Shown piece after piece: positions 17,872 through 29,695 of a DNA stretch of 64,000 nucleotides. The notes beneath the pieces were generated by a model that made no database searches, was not told where the DNA came from, and saw only the letters and a list, made by a program, of their open reading frames with translations. The DNA lies in the NCBI RefSeq assembly GCF_000247815.1, contig NC_021673.1:977658-1041657 (forward strand), read 5' to 3'. The position numbers were made by a program, and so were the translations under genes. The first letter of the stretch is position 1. Each line of letters opens with the position of its first letter. Source of the stretch: Ficedula albicollis (Eukaryota > Chordata > Aves > Passeriformes > Muscicapidae).

Positions 17872-18784
17872 GTAACTGCTGCTTGATCCTTGTTTTAATT
17901 CCCAGAGCAAGTTTGGGATTTAACTTCCATTTGATTCCAGGAGGGTTGGGGTTTTATGGCCAAATTAGCATCCTTTAGAGGGAGGGGCAGGGATGTTGCA
18001 CTCCCCACATTTGGCAAAGCCACTCCAGCTGAAGAGAATCCCCCAATTTGGCCCAGACAGTCCCAAGTGCTGAGAAGAGTTGGAAAATGGGAGGATCAGA
18101 GGGAAAGGTTGATTAATTTATATCCTTTTTATAGCTTTACCAGATCCTGCCTGTTTAATGTGCCCAATTGCCAGCTCGTTCCCTTTCTGTTGGCACAGGG
18201 AATTCTGTCTGGGTGCGGGAAAGCTTTTGGATAAACAAAGTGCTTTTCCAAAGCTTTTCGTTACTTCCATGTTTTATTTATCATCTCAGATGAGCTTTTT
18301 TAGATCTAATGGACATAATTTGGTTTTTTTTCTTACATATTTTTGCCTTGTTGGGATCCACACTCCAGAGCATTCCCCAAATCCTTCATGGAAGCTAAAA
18401 TATGAATTAGTGGATGCTCTGCTTTTTGTCTAACTCTGATTTTCTCTTCTTTATCATCCTCTGACTTGACAGCAAAGCAGAGGCTGAAGTAACCAAACCC
18501 TCCAATTTGCCTTATTAAAATATGGATGCCCAAATAAACATAGACAGGGGGGAGAAAGGAAAAACAATTAAATATCCTGGGAATTCTCTTTAAGAAATCA
18601 CCTTTCATCGTCACAAAGTCATCACCAAGTGTCCCTGGTTATTCCTGTCTCTCCCAGTGGTTATCCTAGGCTTGTCGAAAAATTTATTTTCCTTTTTTTT
18701 CCAAAACCCACTGATAAGCATTGAGGAGGAATTTCCCCAGCTGGCTGCTGTCTCACCTGTATTTCCATGCCTTGGCTTGCCCAG
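17872..18784 (+). other. SETD2 intron 3
   Basis: Unique intronic sequence, AT-moderate, with no repeat family recognised. Confidence 0.7.
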
Positions 18785-18916
18785 GAAGAAGAACAAATCC
18801 CACCGGGATATCAAGCGGATGCTGTGTGAGTGTCCCCCTCTGTCCAAGGAGGAGCGGGCGCAGGGGGAGGTGGCCTGTGGAGAGGATTGCCTCAACCGCC
18901 TGCTCATGATCGAGTG
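18785..18916 (+). CDS. SETD2: SETD2 exon 4: AWS domain, first part
   Basis: Begins after CCCAG at 18784 and ends at a GTGAGT donor (18917). It encodes KKNKSHRDIKRMLCECPPLS and then the Cys-containing stretch ACGEDCLNRLLMIE, the zinc-coordinating half of the AWS domain (human residues 1494-1548). The first base completes the Arg codon split with exon 3, and the last two bases (TG) start a Cys codon completed by exon 5. AWS (associated with SET) packs against the SET fold and binds zinc through clustered cysteines, all of which are present. The only obvious change from human in the CEC motif region is Leu for Gln just before it and Pro for Thr after it. Confidence 0.97.
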
Positions 18917-19035
18917 GTGAGTCCATGGGCTGCCCTGGGGATCCTCTGGTGTCCTGCTCTGGAGGGCAGGTGTCTGCCAATAAAGGCAGGAGCTTCTCTT
19001 TGAAACGGAGAATGTAAACCCCCTCCCTCCAAATT

Positions 19036-19576
<541 letters not shown>

Positions 19577-19654
19577 ATGAGCAGATAATGTGTGCCAGGA
19601 GATCAGGGGCACTGCCCCACCCGGCTGCAGCAGATGGGAGAGAATCCACATTGC

Positions 19655-19745
19655 TGGAAATGATCCTTGAGGTCCCTTCCCACCCAAACCATTCCATGAA
19701 TGATCCTTGAGGTCTCTTCCCACCCAAACCATTCCATGATTCCAT
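19655..19745 (+). mobile_element. CR1 tail, tandemly doubled
   Basis: Two copies of ATGATCCTTGAGGTC(C/T)CTTCCC with AACCATTCCATGA ends, then TTCCATGATTG: the CR1 3' terminal repeat. Confidence 0.7.
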
Positions 19746-20298
19746 GATTGAAATCTGTGGATGATCTGCAGGAGATCAGCCCTCAAAGCTCCTGGATCTC
19801 CTTTCCCCAGAGCCTCTCCAGCCTGTGGCTGGTGTCTCCTCCTCCCTCAGGAAGAGGTTTGCTGCTCCATGGGAGCTGGAGGCACAGACAGGGTGCTTGG
19901 TGGGATTTCCCCCTGGCACAGGGATTGTGGAAGGATTAGAATTACCTGGCAGAATCCCAAGTTTTGGTTTTATCTCATAGGCCAAACCTAGGGCAGGGAA
20001 TATCTTGAAGGAATAACCCTCAAAACAAGGGGAGAAGAGCCCAGTTCTCCCCATTGGGATGCCCTGATACAGAAATACAGCAGGATCAGCATTCCAAATA
20101 TTTTTATCTTCCAAAAAGAAATTATCTACATTTGCATGTCAACAATCACATGTTGTGCTTTTTATAGCAAACCGCATTTGAAGGTTTCACACGGAATTCA
20201 CGACGATTATTTGGGATTTATTTCCCATCAGAACCTTTTCTGTTGGCTCTGTTTTCCTGCTGGGAATTGATTTGCTCTGTTCTTTCCCCTTCCCTCAG

Positions 20299-20427
20299 CT
20301 CTTCCCGCTGTCCCAACGGTGACTACTGCTCCAACCGGCGCTTCCAGAAGAAGCAGCACGCCGATGTGGAGGTGATCCTGACTGAGAAGAAGGGCTGGGG
20401 GCTCCGAGCTGCCAAGGACCTGCCATC
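20299..20427 (+). CDS. SETD2: SETD2 exon 5: end of AWS and start of SET
   Basis: Acceptor CCCTCAG at 20292-20298, donor GTAAGC at 20428. It encodes [20 protein letters not shown], completing the AWS cysteine set, then [22 protein letters not shown], the opening strands of the SET domain with the GWGLR S-adenosylmethionine-binding motif. Phase is 2 in and 2 out. The sequence is nearly identical to mammalian SETD2. Confidence 0.97.
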
Positions 20428-21572
20428 GTAAGCCTTCCCTCTTCCCACAGCCCTTTCCCACCCTTTTCCTCCCTCCTGAAGGGAGAAGGGTCTGTGGGGT
20501 CTGGATTTCCCTGACAGGAGACGGGCTGAGGTTCTTCCAGCTCGTGCTCGTGCGTCTCTCTTCCTCTTGGGCATCTGTTGTTTGATCTCCCACTCTGGTT
20601 TTCCTCTTCCTGGTTTCCCAACAGCCTTTCCATGCTTTATTCCTGGGATGGATCTGCCTCCCCTGTCTCTGTCCCTGCTTCACTCCAGTTGTGTCCATTC
20701 TGCTCCCATCTCTGCAAAACTTCTCTTCCTGAATCCTCCTCCTCCTCCCCTTTGGACAAGAAGATCCTGAGGGGTTCTTTCCTCCTGTTGTTAATTCAGG
20801 GTTGTAATTCCAAGTGCTGGTTTAGGTGAGGCCAGGACAGGAGAGAGGAGTGAGAACATTGAGGCACAACAGAGGATCAGGACTGGGAGACCAGGATGAG
20901 GTTCACTGGGAGAAAGGAGCATTCTGGAGTGTGCCCAGGAGAAGGAACAGAGCTGGGAAGGGGCTCAGCCTGGAGAAAAGGAGGCTCAGGGGGAAATTCT
21001 GGCTCTGCACAACTCCCTGACAGGAGGGGACAGCTGGGGGGGTCGGGCTCTGCTCCAGGGAACAGGGACAGGAGGAGAGGGAATGGCCTCAGGCTGGGCC
21101 AGGGGAGGCTCAGGTTGGAAATTGGGAAAATTCCTTCCCGGAAGGTGTTTGCCAGCCCTGGCCCAGCTCCCCAGAGCAGCTGTGGCTGCCCCTGGATCCC
21201 TGGAAATGTCCAAGGATGGATTGGATGGGGCTTGGAGCAGCCTGGGACAGTGGGAGGTGTCCCTGCCCATGGAATGGGACAATCTCAAAGTTCCCTTCCA
21301 ACCCAAGCCATCCTTTAATTCTATGAATATACCAGATATATAGAACAAACCCTGCTGCAAGGGGAACTTCATCCTTCTGTCACCTTCCCCTGCGACAGCA
21401 TAAAATCCCAAATTAATCAGAATTCCCTGAGATTTATTGCTACACCACCAGGATGGCCAGACTGGGAGTTGTGTTCAGAGAATCCACCTGAAGAGGGATA
21501 ATTTTGTGTTTATCAGTGTTTTTTGGTTGTTTTTTTTTTTGCAAAGAAAATTGATGTTTTTCCCTCTTGCAG
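20428..21572 (+). other. SETD2 intron 5
   Basis: Mostly a CR1 3' fragment of about 500 bp (20826-21330), flanked by unique sequence. Confidence 0.7.
20826..21330 (+). mobile_element. CR1 LINE 3' fragment, about 500 bp
   Basis: Sense CR1, the longest copy seen: CTCAGCCTGGAGAAAAGGAG, GGAAATGTCCAAGGATGGA, GGAGGTGTCCCTGCCCATGG, CTTCCAACCCAAGCCATCC, ending ATTCTATGAATAT. Confidence 0.85.
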
Positions 21573-21696
21573 CAACACTTTTGTCTTGGAATACTGTGGG
21601 GAAGTTCTGGATCACAAGGAATTCAAGGCTCGTGTGAAGGAATATGCCCGGAACAAGAACATCCATTATTATTTTATGGCCCTGAAGAATGATGAG
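21573..21696 (+). CDS. SETD2: SETD2 exon 6: SET domain core
   Basis: Acceptor TCTTGCAG at 21565-21572, donor GTGAGC at 21697. It encodes NTFVLEYCGEVLDHKEFKAR followed by VKEYARNKNIHYYFMALKNDE. The EYCGEV strand and the HYYFMAL strand are SET signatures that line the cofactor and substrate channel. It ends in phase 0. Confidence 0.97.
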
Positions 21697-22678
21697 GTGA
21701 GCAGTGGGATTGGCTTTGGGAAAGGCTGATTTAGCTGGATATAGCACCAGCTCCTTGGGAACCCATGGAACAACATCCTGAATCCATTGGGAATGTTTTC
21801 CTGAGGAAAGGAAACTTCCAGCCTCAGGATTTTTTAACCCATTGCTCAATTCCAACAAAATTGTGGCAGCTTGAATGTATCCCAGTGTCCTTCCAAAGGA
21901 AAAGATGGAGCTTGGCTCATTGTTCCATCCAAGGGAGAGAAATTTGGGAAGATTCTCCAAGCCAAACTCACCCTTTTTGGGTTCCTAAATACACCAAAAA
22001 TCCACATTTCCTTTCACATTAAGCTCTGTGAAATTGGGGTATTTTAAGCTGGCAGAGTCTCTCTGTGCAGGATTGCCACTGGAATATTTATATATGGGGT
22101 ATCCTTAATTATTTATGGCTGCTTCAGCTCTGTGAGTTGTGGAGCTGTTCCCTCTGCCTGAGAACAAGGGGGATAAATAGAAATTCCATCTCTTATTCTC
22201 CTTGTCTCTCCTGTCAGGACTTTTTGGGTCTGGGGAGCTTGAGAGAAAAGGAGCTAAAAATACTCAGAGTGATTTTTCCTGAGTGTTTTTCCACCTAAAA
22301 GAAGGATAGTTGTGTGATTTTAAGTGTCACAAAGGAGTATTTCCAGTTAGAAAAGGAGTTTTTATTCCTGGGGTGACATTTCCCTTGGAGTATGAGGCAT
22401 GTGGGAGAAAAATTCACTGTCCCAGCCCCTCGTGCTGTATCAGAAACAAAATCCAGGATCTGCATCCAGCTGGAGAACTCTGGAAAATTAGGAGCCGTGT
22501 ACCTAAATGCTGTTTTTTTGGGGGGAATTAATGTCCTGACAACCCTCAATCTCTAAAATAAAGATGAGGAGTATCAAATAAAGAGTGGGAAGGAGATGAT
22601 TCCTGCATGGTTTGTGTTTGGAGCTGTTTGCCATTCCAAGGAATGAGCCTTTTCCCTGCATTTCTTGTTCCTTCTCAG
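21697..22678 (+). other. SETD2 intron 6
   Basis: Unique intronic sequence; nothing recognised. Confidence 0.7.
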
Positions 22679-22756
22679 ATCATCGATGCCACCCAGAAAG
22701 GAAACTGCTCCCGCTTCATGAACCACAGCTGTGAGCCAAACTGTGAGACCCAAAAG
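22679..22756 (+). CDS. SETD2: SETD2 exon 7: SET catalytic NHSCEPNC motif
   Basis: Acceptor TTCTCAG to 22678, donor GTAAAA at 22757. It encodes [20 protein letters not shown] followed by NCETQK. The [11 protein letters not shown] motif forms the SET pseudoknot that binds S-adenosylmethionine. The Arg in SRF corresponds to human R1625, a residue whose mutation abolishes H3K36 trimethylation, and it is intact here. Length 78 bp, phase 0 at both ends. Confidence 0.97.
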
Positions 22757-22852
22757 GTAAAATGCTGGATCAAATCCAGCAGCTCCTCCCTCAGGAGAGC
22801 TCAGAGTGAAACGTTTTCCTTCTTGATTTCGGGATGTTTTGTTGCTGTTACA

Positions 22853-22972
22853 CCAGCGACATGAGAACAGCTGGATTGACTCAAACCAGACTCTTTGCTG
22901 GGTTTGAAAACTTCAGCGACACGAGAACAGCTGGATTGATTCAAACCAGACTCTTTGCTGGGTTTGAAAACT
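22853..22972 (+). repeat. Tandem pair, about 58-60 bp, intron 7
   Basis: Two copies containing GAGAACAGCTGGATTGA and AACCAGACTCTTTGCTGGG, differing at a few positions. Confidence 0.85.
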
Positions 22973-23049
22973 GCTCAGTGCTGCTTTTCCAAGGGAAAGC
23001 AGACCTGGAGTCCAGGCTGGAATAACTCCTGGCATCTTTTTTCCCCCAG

Positions 23050-23147
23050 TGGACTGTGAATGGGCAGCTGAGGGTTGGGTTTTTCACCACCAAGCTGGTG
23101 CCGTCGGGCTCGGAGCTGACGTTCGATTACCAGTTCCAGAGATACGG
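23050..23147 (+). CDS. SETD2: SETD2 exon 8: end of SET domain
   Basis: Acceptor TTCCCCCAG to 23049, donor GTACGT at 23148. It encodes WTVNGQLRVGFFTTKLVPSG and SELTFDYQFQRYG. The ELTFDY motif holds the conserved catalytic-site tyrosine of SET enzymes. It ends in phase 2, and the Gly codon is completed by exon 9. Confidence 0.97.
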
Positions 23148-24514
23148 GTACGTCCCTTTTCCTGCCACAGCAACCCCACCTTCCCTCTTCCCCAGGGCTC
23201 CCTTTCCCAGATAATTATCCTCCCTGCTTCTTCCTGCCTGATCAGTAATTAGCCAAGCTCCAGACTTTGCAATATTCCTCAAGATTTCCTGTTCTTCCCT
23301 TCCCGCTGCTGTTTTATGGTTTTGCAAGTACCTGAGGAGCTGTAAAAGCCCCTGGAGAACTCATCTCCTCTTCCTGGCCTAATCCAGGCCTGCAGGGAGA
23401 GCTCCAGCCTGGAATTTGGATCCCTGGGCTAAACCTGAGCCTAGGATTCCTCCATTACTGTTTGGGGAAGTATAACTTGATGAACATCCCTTCCTTTTCC
23501 TTCTGGATCCTTCTCCAGGCCCTTCCTGTAACCAGGAATGAGTTTTTAGTTGCATTTTAAGATTATTCCTCCTTCCTAGAAATTCCTGGAATTGAGCTTC
23601 CCTGCTTCTTACCACTGCAGAGCCACGTTCCTCCACTGGGTTCCACGTAGTTAAAATAAAACCTTAAAATTTTCCCAAAAAATTTTGGAATGGAGTTTAA
23701 AATGGATGGTGTGTCAAGTGGGAAATACAGAGGCTTGGTAGAAATATTCCTTGGGAATTGTATTTATTATATTTATTATATTTATTTATTATATTTATTA
23801 AATTAATTATATGTTAGATATATGCTATGTAAATTACATAATATATATAATATATAATGTATAATATATTATATATAATGTATTATATATATTGTATTTA
23901 TTATCCATGGCTGAACATCCAAAACAGATTTTCCATGTGGATTTTGCTGCTTCCATGAATCCTGAGCTCATTCTTTATCCTGTTTTGTGCTCTAAAATTC
24001 ATACTATAATATATATAGTATACAATATTGAATAATATATTATAAAGTAATGACTATATTATATGTATTTATAGATATAAAATACTATGAAATGCAAGCT
24101 TCTCCTTATGGATATCTGCTTATGGATATCTCCTTATGGATATCTCCTTGTGGATAAATGTGTAATCCTCAGGATAAATATGGATATCTCCTTATGGATA
24201 AATGTGTAATCCTCAGGATAAATTCCTTAGGAAAATCAGGATATTGATGGCAATGTGGAATCAGAAGTTGTCAGCCCCACCAGCTCCACCTTTTCTTTTG
24301 TGGCTCCTGGTTCTTCACCTGTGGAGAGCCTGGGGGTGAGGCAGGCTTGGCTTTCCAGCTGCCCCAGCTCAGGATCGTGGAGCTGTGTTGGGAATAAAGA
24401 CTTTATTTGGATTTTCCACGCAGAGCCCTTCCCATCCCCGGCTGCTGAAGGTGGAGAGATGGCTGTGGGTGGGGTTGGGCTGTTGATGAAGCTCCCTTTG
24501 TGTCTCCCCCACAG
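23148..24514 (+). other. SETD2 intron 8 with AT-rich and short tandem repeats
   Basis: 23755-24080 is very AT-rich (TATTTATTA and ATATAT runs). 24095-24215 repeats TTATGGATATCTCC and AATGTGTAATCCTCAGG words. The rest is unique. Confidence 0.7.
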
Positions 24515-24641
24515 CAAAGAGGCCCAGAAATGTTTCTGTGGCTCCTCCAACTGCCGGGGGTACCTGGGGGGGGAGAACAGGGTCAGCATCCGCGCGGCCG
24601 GGGGGAAGATGAAGAAGGAACGTTCCCGCAAAAAGGACTCG
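24515..24641 (+). CDS. SETD2: SETD2 exon 9: post-SET zinc motif
   Basis: Acceptor CCCCACAG to 24514, donor GTGAGT at 24642. It encodes KEAQKCFCGSSNCRGYLGGE, the CxC plus C post-SET motif that, with a SET cysteine, binds zinc and closes the active site. The basic segment KMKKERSRKKDS follows. Phase 2 in, 0 out. Confidence 0.97.
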
Positions 24642-24689
24642 GTGAGTTCGGCTCTGCCTCAGTCCCCAGGGCTGGAAAATCCCTCTGGG

Positions 24690-24960
24690 ATCCAGCCCAG
24701 CCATTCCCTAGCACTGCCAGGACCACCCATGTCCCCTGCAGGGATGGGGATCCCACCACCACCAGCCCTTTCCAGGAAGGAATTTCCCCAATGTCCGACC
24801 TGAGCCTCTCCTGGCTCAGCTCGAGGCCGTTTCCTCTCATCCTGTCACTGTTCCTTTGGCAGAAGATGACTCCTGATGGCCTCAGGGTTCAGTCTATTCC
24901 ATGGACATGTTAAATTGTTGGATTGATGATCTTGGAGGTCTTTTCCAGCTCCAATGATAT
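24690..24960 (-). mobile_element. CR1 LINE 3' fragment
   Basis: Antisense CR1-subfamily words: GCACTGCCAGGACCACCC, AGGGATGGGGATCCCACCAC, CAATGTCCGACCTGAGCCTC. Confidence 0.65.
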
Positions 24961-25504
24961 TATTTCACGAGGCCCCTCAAGATTTGTGTTTTCCTGGATT
25001 TTTAGTTACATCCATATTTTATTTCTCCTGGTTATTCAAACTCCCACCAGAGTGACTTTTCCACATCCAGCATTTGCTCATCCCTAACTAAACCCCACCA
25101 TAAATTCTACATAGATTTAAAAATTTGGGTTGCTGTCTCCATGATTTTGAAACATTAATGAAGGATGAACAATATGGGCTTCAACGTTTAGGGCATCACC
25201 TGAAATTTGGCAGCTCCAAGGGCAGAGTTTCTCCATCTCCAGGTTGGGAGGTGGAATTTTAGAGACAGCACATGGAATTGCAGGGATGGGTTTGCACCAT
25301 GTGAAAAAGTGCACAGAATCCAGAGCAAGAGTAATTTTTCTGGGTGAAATCTTTTGCAAGAGCCTGCACAGGCTCTTCTCTAATTCCTACAAATTGTAAT
25401 TATTCCGTCCTTGAAGCAACAAACCTCTATTCCTATGGAGAAGATTTATTCCTGATTCTTTTGGGACATTAAAATTGCCAGTTTCTTTTTTATTTGCTAT
25501 ATCA

Positions 25505-25790
25505 GAGAGTGAGGAAACCAAGAAATAATTCCTAAATAATTTATAAAGAGTGAGGAAGCCAAGAAATAATTCCTAAATCATTTATAGGGTGTTTTTAAAA
25601 CACTAATTAGTTGCTAAATGAGAGGATGATAGTCCAGTGTCAGAGAGTGAGGAAACCAAGAAATAATTCCTAAATCATTTATGGAGAGTGAGGAAGCCAG
25701 GAAATAATTCCTAAATTATATAGAATGTTTTAGAATACTAATTAATCACTAAATGAGAGGGTGATATTCCAGTGTCTGTGTGGAGAGGGA
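25505..25790 (+). repeat. Degenerate tandem array, intron 9
   Basis: AGAAATAATTCCTAAAT-type words recur four times within a doubled larger unit that includes CTAAATGAGAGG. Confidence 0.75.
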
Positions 25791-26066
25791 ATCTCTGGTT
25801 GTAAGGATTATAATCTATGCCAGTTAATAATCCATAAATCATTACAAATTTATAAAGAATCTAAATATAAAGAATGAATTTGACTTTTGATGAAAGATAA
25901 TTTCTTAGTTTGTTTTCCTGCATGAAAAGATAAAGTCAGGACTGGGAGAGTTTTGGTGCAACCACCTGGAATTCCCAGCGGAGCTAAAATGTGCCATTCC
26001 TTACGGAAAAGGGAGGCTGGGGAATTCCCTGGGCTGAGCCTGAGGGAGTTTCCTTTGGCTGTGCAG

Positions 26067-26201
26067 GTGGATGGGGAGCTGGAGGCGCTGCTGGAGAACG
26101 GTGAGGGCCTCTCTGACAAAAACCAGGTGCTGAGCTTGTCCCGCCTCATGGTCCGGATTGAAACCCTGGAGCAGAAACTCACCTGCCTCAAACTCATCCA
26201 G
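26067..26201 (+). CDS. SETD2: SETD2 exon 10: linker after post-SET
   Basis: Acceptor GTGCAG to 26066, donor GTGAGC at 26202. Forty-five codons, phase 0 at both ends. It encodes VDGELEALLENGEGLSDKNQ followed by VLSLSRLMVRIETLEQKLTC and LKLIQ, a helical linker strongly conserved in SETD2. The upstream pyrimidine tract is short (TTTGGCTGTGCAG), so acceptor strength is moderate. Confidence 0.96.
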
Positions 26202-26506
26202 GTGAGCACATTGTTCAATGACATCCTCACAGGAGGAGGGGGAACGTGGGAGGCAGGTCCTGCCCTTTTTGTCCTGCATCCCAAGCTCCAGGATCCACTG
26301 CCCTGCAGTTTGATTCCCCAGTGTGAGCTGTAGTGGTTGGGATGATGCTGCTGCTGCATCCCTGCTCCAATCCCAGCAGCTGCAGCCACTCAAATCAGCT
26401 TGGACTGCTCAGGTGCCAAGTTCTGGCTTTGCCCATGATCCCAGGGGAGCAGTTTTCCATGGTTTTGCCTGGAGGTCTCTGACTGTTGCCACCTTTGGCT
26501 CTCCAG

Positions 26507-26635
26507 AACACGCACTCGCAGTCCTGCCTGAAGTCCTTCCTGGAGTGCCACGGCTTGTCCCTGCTCTGGATCTGGATGACAGAGCTGGGCGATGGCAGAG
26601 GAAGCACTGCCAACAACCTGAAGCTGCAGCTGGAG
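26507..26635 (+). CDS. SETD2: SETD2 exon 11: linker helices
   Basis: Acceptor GGCTCTCCAG to 26506, donor GTCAGT at 26636. Forty-three codons, phase 0. It encodes NTHSQSCLKSFLECHGLSLL and then WIWMTELGDGRGSTANNLKL. Compared with human, an Arg in the FLERHGLS motif is Cys here and the GRESNQKLQ part is slightly longer (GRGSTANNLKLQLE). Confidence 0.95.
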
Positions 26636-26639
26636 GTCA

Positions 26640-26830
26640 GTGATTCCCTGGGGTTGGGAGAGTCCTTAAGGTGGGAAAAGCCCTTTAAAATCGAGTCCAA
26701 CCATTCCCCAGCATTGCTGAGGCCACCACTCACCCTTGTCCCCAAGTGCCACGTGCACAGGGTCCTGAAATCCCTCTAGGAATGGGGACTCTGGCCTGTG
26801 CCAGGGCTGGCCCAGCCCTTTTTGGGGAAA
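26640..26830 (-). mobile_element. CR1 LINE 3' fragment
   Basis: Antisense CR1-subfamily: AATCGAGTCCAACCATTCCC, CCCCAAGTGCCACGTGCACA, GGAATGGGGACTC. Confidence 0.7.
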
Positions 26831-27624
26831 AGGGTTTGGGCAGCTTTGCAGAGTGCTCAGGATCACGAGGATTTTCTTCTGTTTTTTTTTAAATACAAAT
26901 CCATGCCAAGTGTTCATGGAAAACAACCTCAGGTGCCTCAGAACTACAGGCCTGAAACTTCTGCCCTCAGGCAGATCCTTAATAAACGGAAGGAATTTGC
27001 TCCTGTGGTTTTCCTTAGATTCCTGAGGCAGATTCCATGAGCCAGACTTGAAGTTTGTTGCTGTTGCTGTTCATTCTGTGCTGGAGCACAGGGATTCTGA
27101 GATCCTGACAATCTGAAGTGGAACTGGAATGTTTCGATTTTCCATAAGCAATTTGGGATTGGATGCCCAAAGGCATCTGAAAGTTCAAGATCATTGAGTT
27201 TAAGCTGTGCCTGATCCCCAGTGTAGTGGTTTAGATTTGTCAATTTTAATATATTTAAATTTTTTTTGCTCGCTTCAAAATATAAATTCACAGAGATATG
27301 GACCAAATCCTCCGATTAGTTTCCCAGGCTATCAACACCCAAACCAGCCTCTGATTAGTCCCATCAAGTCACAAAGGAAGTTCTCAAAAAGAAAACTTCC
27401 ATAAATGCCCTCTTCTGAGTGCCAATTAATACAAAACCAGCACATCCACCTTGTCCCAGCCCAGAGCTCTGAGTGCCACCTCCAGGTGTCACAGGGGTGG
27501 GACTCCACCACCTCCCTGAGCACCCCATTCCTATATTTAACAACCCTTTCCATGAAGAAATCCTTCCCAAAATCCCTCTGATCCCTCTTGTGACCATCAT
27601 TAGATCAGGTCAGATATTTAGATT

Positions 27625-27815
27625 TTAGATGGGATGTTGGGGAGGAATTCTTGGCTGTGAGGGTGATGAGGTTGTCCAGGGAGGTTGTGGGCTTCCCAGG
27701 CTGGATGGGGCTTGAAGCAGCCTGGGCTAGTGGGAGGTGTCCCTGCCATGGCAGGAAGTGGAATGGATGATCCTTAAGATCCCTTCCCACCCAAACCATT
27801 CTGGGATTCTCTCAT
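27625..27815 (+). mobile_element. CR1 LINE 3' fragment
   Basis: Sense CR1: GTCCAGGGAGGTTGTGGGCT, TGGATGGGGCTTGAAGCAGC, GTGGGAGGTGTCCCTGCCAT, CCCAAACCATTCTGGGATT. Confidence 0.8.
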
Positions 27816-27926
27816 CACCTTGATGTTGCAGAATTAATTCTTCCCGCGAAAAGTGAATTATTCCAAGTCGACCACAGCTTTAAATCCTGCTGGCTCTAAC
27901 AACACCCTGCTTGTCCTTGCCCTTAG

Positions 27927-28291
27927 ATCATGAAAACCCTGGAGCTGCTGCCCATCCCCACCAAGAACATGCTGGAGGAGAGCAAGGTGCTGCCCATCAT
28001 CCAGCGCTGGGCTCAGACCAAGACGGCCGTGCCGCAGCTCAGCGAGGGCGACGGATATTCCAGCGAGAACACGTCCCGGGCACACACCCCCCTCAACACC
28101 CCCGAGCTCCTGGCCAAGCAGAGCGTGGAAGGTGACACAGACACCCCCAAAAAGCTGGTGTTCCGCAGGCTGAAGATCATCAGTGAGAACAGCATGGACA
28201 GCGCCATCTCGGACACCACCAGCGAGCTGGAAGGGAAGGAGGGCAAGGAGGACCTGGACCAGCTGGAGGCAGCTCCAATGGAGGTGGCAGA

Positions 28292-28324
<33 letters not shown>

Positions 28325-28574
28325 CATCAAAACTGCTGTGGAGGCACCAGTGGAGAGCAGCAAACCTGCAGAGCTGGAGGCTGAGCCTGAGGCAGAGGTC
28401 AAGGAGAGCAATGGGGCGAAGCTGGAGGAGCCCATGGCCATGGAAACACCATCCCAGGATGAGGAGGAAGGAGTTTCTGACGTGGAGAGCGAGAGGAGCC
28501 AGGAGCAGACAGATAAAATCGTGGATGTGAGCGACTTGGCCACCAGGCTGCTCGACAGCTGGAAGGAGCTCAAG
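27927..28574 (+). CDS. SETD2: SETD2 exon 12: acidic and Gln-rich linker
   Basis: Acceptor TTGCCCTTAG to 27926, donor GTAAGA at 28575. Codons 1-216, phase 0. It begins IMKTLELLPIPTKNMLEESK, continues through GYSSENTSRAHTPLNTPELL and DTDTPKKLVFRRLKIISENS, and ends DISDLAT-like VSDLATRLLDSWKELK. A run of nine CAG codons (28296-28322) makes Gln9 where human has a shorter, interrupted Q-rich segment. The rest is acidic (EEEGVSDVESERSQEQ). No catalytic role is expected; the family treats this as linker. Confidence 0.96.
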
Positions 28575-28934
28575 GTAAGAGGCAGCTCCGTGCAGCACCT
28601 GGAGCTGAGGAAAACGTGGATTTGGTGGTGGTGTGGTGCGAATGGGGCTGGTTTGTTGTCTTTTTGGTCAATATTTGGTAACTAAATGGCTTTTTCTACA
28701 CAAAAAGTGCTTTCTATATAAATCCTCTGGTGCCAGCTGCCCTGGGTGTGACCTGAGAAATGTCCAGCAGCTGGTTGGGTTTGGACACACCTCAGTCATC
28801 CCCTTGTTTCTTAGGCCGTCCATGGAAAAGGCAGCTCTGAGGGATTGAGATTCCCATGAGCATTTTGGCTGGAAGTGACCCAGATCCCTCAGTGTTGAGA
28901 CAGATTGATGGACTGTCTGCTCCTGAATTCCATC

Positions 28935-29105
28935 CTCAGAAGTGTTCAAGGCTACTCCTAAATGTCCCATCCCTGGAAATGCCTAAGCTTGGACAGGGCT
29001 TGGAGCATCCTGGGGTAGTGGAAGGTGTCCCTGCCCATGGCAGGGAGTGGAATTGGGTGATGCTTAAGGTTTTCCCCAGCCCAGCCATTCTGGGATGCTC
29101 TGAAT
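28935..29105 (+). mobile_element. CR1 LINE 3' fragment
   Basis: Sense CR1: CTTGGAGCATCCTGGGGTAG, GGAAGGTGTCCCTGCCCATG, CAGCCATTCTGGGATGCT. Confidence 0.75.
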
Positions 29106-29464
29106 TCAGTTATCTCAACATCCCCAGCTTTTCCTGTCCTTTCAACCTCTGCTTTTCATCTGCACCGTGTGGAGCCTCCTGAGAAGGGTCTGTTGGCATT
29201 GCCAAGTTCTCTCAAAGGCAGTGCTGGGTGTTTGCAGTTGGAAATGCCCAGATTTGGGTCTTATTTGGCATTTCAGTGGTTTCAGTCCCATCAAGGTGTT
29301 CTGGAGCAAAGTCCTCTTCAGGAGAAGGGCTTGGTGCCTCTCTCTCCTCTGGAATCGTGTCCCTGTCCCGTAGGTGGCCAGTGGCATCTGCAGCCAACAA
29401 TTTCTTTTTGCTGGGATGTAGGATGACATTCCAGTAATGCTCTAAACTAAAAGAGGAAAGATTT

Positions 29465-29695
29465 AGATCAGTGGTTAAGAAGGAATTAGTTCCTTCTGTG
29501 AAGGTGTGGAGGACCTGGCACAGGTTTCCAGAGATGCTGGGGCTCCCCTCAATCCCTGGAAATGTCCTTGGCTGGGTTGGAGTTTGGAGCAACCTGGGAT
29601 AGTGGGAGGTGTCCCTGCCTGTGGCAGGGGGTGGCACTGAATGTCCTGAAGGTCCCTCCCCATCCAAACCATTCCATGGTTCTGTGGATCTCACT
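29465..29695 (+). mobile_element. CR1 LINE 3' fragment
   Basis: Sense CR1: GGCACAGGTTTCCAGAGATG, GGAGCAACCTGGGATAGTGG, CATCCAAACCATTCCATGGT. Confidence 0.8.

Larger units (their letters stand above)
24642..26066 (+). other. SETD2 intron 9
   Basis: A CR1 fragment (about 24690-24960), unique sequence, then a degenerate tandem array (25505-25790) in which AGAAATAATTCCTAAAT recurs four times within a larger doubled unit. Confidence 0.7.
26636..27926 (+). other. SETD2 intron 11
   Basis: CR1 fragments at about 26640-26830 and 27625-27815, a shorter CR1-like piece near 27480-27600, and otherwise unique sequence. Confidence 0.65.
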
